Shown here piece by piece: positions 5,731 through 6,348 of a DNA stretch of 6,348 nucleotides. This stretch comes from Deltaproteobacteria bacterium (lineage in GTDB: Bacteria > Desulfobacterota > Binatia > UBA9968), in assembly GCA_016183145.1 (NCBI GenBank), contig JACPFE010000558.1:1-6348 (forward strand), in the 5' to 3' direction. Below the pieces are notes generated by a model, which was not told where the DNA came from, did no database searches, and saw only the letters and a list, made by a program, of their open reading frames with translations. The position numbers and the translations under genes were made by a program. Numbering within the stretch: position 1 is the stretch's first letter; every line of letters starts with the position of its first letter.

Positions 5731-6143
5731 TTCCACTCTCTCAACTTCCGACGGTCAACGCGGCGCTGAACTCCCTCAGCGCCGTTTTTCTTTTCGTCGG
5801 CTATCTGTTTATCAAAGCGCGAAATCGCCGCGCCCATCGCTTTTGCATGCTGGCGGCCTGCGCCTGCTCGACGTTGTTTTTGATTTCGTATCTCGTGTAC
5901 CACTACCAGGTCGGCTCCGTGCCGTTCAAAGGCGTCGGCGCAGTTCGCGTCGTCTACTTCGTGATTCTGATTTCGCACACGATACTTGCGGCCACCGTGG
6001 TGCCGCTGGCGATGATCACGCTCAGCCGCGCGCTGCGGGAAAGATTCGACGCGCACCGGAGGATCGCGCGCTGGACTTTTCCGATCTGGCTGTACGTTTC
6101 CATCACCGGCGTCGTCGTTTACGCGATGCTGTACAGATTCTAG
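5727..6143 (+). CDS. DUF420 membrane protein, probable oxidase assembly factor
   Basis: The product, read from a TTG start, has 138 residues and four hydrophobic helices. Histidines at 37 (AHRFCML), 59 (YHY), 84 (ISHT) and 110 (HRRIARW) match the conserved histidine pattern of DUF420, and HRRIARWTFPIWLYVSITG near 110-128 is a strong family signature. DUF420 includes Bacillus YozB/CtaM; CtaM has been linked genetically to function of an aa3-type oxidase in Staphylococcus, so an assembly or maturation role is reasonable here. The start is inferred: homologues begin shortly before LPxxNAxLN, and TTG 5727-5729 overlaps the subunit IV stop as TTGA, giving that length. The in-frame ATG at 5682 is inside subunit IV and would add a 15-residue non-family extension. 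There is no Shine-Dalgarno. The gene contains a terminator-like hairpin at codons 12-23. Confidence 0.88.
   Translation: MIPLSQLPTVNAALNSLSAVFLFVGYLFIKARNRRAHRFCMLAACACSTLFLISYLVYHYQVGSVPFKGVGAVRVVYFVILISHTILAATVVPLAMITLSRALRERFDAHRRIARWTFPIWLYVSITGVVVYAMLYRF
5761..5794 (+). terminator. Intrinsic terminator-like hairpin inside DUF420 gene
   Basis: A 9-bp perfect stem, CGGCGCTGA (5761-5769) with TCAGCGCCG (5776-5784), encloses the 6-base loop ACTCCC and is followed at once by TTTTTCTTTT (5785-5794). A G-U pair (5760 with 5785) can extend it. This is a classical rho-independent terminator shape. It begins 31 bases after the subunit IV stop, where an operon end would be expected, yet it also encodes residues 12-23 of the DUF420 protein. 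Translation from the TTG start would mask the hairpin; without translation it could stop RNA polymerase. Confidence 0.65.
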
Positions 6144-6193
6144 AGAGTCGACGCGCGTATGATGTTTGCGCTGTTGGACCGAGAATTCTTTTT

Positions 6194-6348
6194 CTATCCC
6201 GCTCTTTTTCCGCTGTTGCCGCCGGCCATACGCGTCCATACCCCTTTCAACCATTCGTAGCCCTGCGGCCCGGTGAGCAAGCTTCCGGCGCTGAAAACGG
6301 CCCAGCTTAAAACCCAAACTGCCACCGTCGCACCGACTTTGATGCTCC
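6194..6348 (-). CDS. C-terminal end of an unidentified membrane protein (partial)
   Basis: Reading the minus strand from the right edge, a frame starting at codon 6346-6344 runs 50 residues to TAG at 6196-6194. It begins SIKVGATVAVWVLSWAVFSA, a hydrophobic helix over about residues 4-24, continues with a loop GPQGYEWLKG, and ends in a polar basic tail (GGNSGKRAG). The composition (one clear helix, aromatic interface residues, charged tail) looks like real protein, while the other frames here do not. The start lies beyond the window. I do not recognise a family. It converges on the oxidase operon, with only 50 bases between the two stop codons and no clear terminator for either strand in that gap. 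Confidence 0.6.
   Translation of the reverse strand, partial: SIKVGATVAVWVLSWAVFSAGSLLTGPQGYEWLKGVWTRMAGGNSGKRAG

Noticed and set aside
6144..6193. Terminator between the convergent genes
   Set aside because: Only a loopless AGAATTCT palindrome before a short T-run and a 4-bp GCGC stem are present; neither makes a credible intrinsic terminator.
6139..6283. Cluster of TCTAGA, GTCGAC, GAATTC and AAGCTT sites resembling a cloning linker
   Set aside because: The sites are spread over about 140 bases, one spans the DUF420 stop and another lies in the minus-strand coding frame; chance is the better explanation than vector sequence.
5538..6317. Long minus-strand open frame of 259 codons opposite subunit IV and DUF420
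   Set aside because: Its composition is highly charged and Arg/His/Gln-rich without domains, typical of the antisense of membrane-protein genes; the plus-strand genes here carry clear family motifs.

Overview
The window is one plus-strand gene cluster for an aa3-type (heme-copper, A1 subtype) cytochrome c oxidase and its heme A biosynthesis, from an aerobic, fairly GC-rich Gram-negative-type bacterium. The gene set is catalytic subunit I, CtaA, CtaB, two short five-helix subunit III proteins, a small subunit IV and a DUF420 protein. With the local sequence style (an EHSHR-type CtaA without cysteine pairs, HMRRIYN in subunit I), it resembles uncultured soil or groundwater lineages such as Acidobacteria, Verrucomicrobia, Binatota or NC10/Rokubacteria-like groups. 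I cannot place it more precisely by eye. The sequence looks like a genomic fragment, with no sign of mobile elements, RNA genes or CRISPR.

Layout: 1-68 leader, possibly holding the last codons of an upstream gene (subunit II, ctaC, would be expected there); 69-1823 ctaD; a 7-bp tandem repeat at the junction; 1856-2779 ctaA; 2776-3681 ctaB; 3678-3803 a 41-residue single-helix protein (CoxF-like); 3825-4481 subunit III copy 1; 4482-4533 a gap with a possible internal promoter; 4534-4824 a small secreted or membrane protein with a CAVC motif; 4821-5429 subunit III copy 2; 5452-5730 subunit IV; 5727-6143 DUF420; 6194-6348 the C-terminal end of an unidentified membrane protein on the minus strand, convergent with the operon.

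How it works together: CtaB farnesylates heme B to heme O and CtaA oxidises heme O to heme A. Heme A fills both heme sites of CtaD, which carries all the expected heme, CuB, D-pathway and K-pathway residues. The subunit III and IV proteins complete the membrane complex. The small proteins and DUF420 are probably assembly factors. Four gene junctions overlap by 4 bp (ATGA three times, TTGA once), which suggests tight translational coupling.

The most interesting points are: (1) a textbook intrinsic terminator (9-bp perfect stem plus T-run) lying inside the first codons of the DUF420 gene, 31 bases after the subunit IV stop codon, which suggests translation-coupled attenuation or a leaky operon end; (2) two tandem subunit III paralogues in which each has lost a different conserved acidic site; (3) two unnamed small membrane proteins, one with a CxxC motif, where Cu-assembly genes such as ctaG might be expected.
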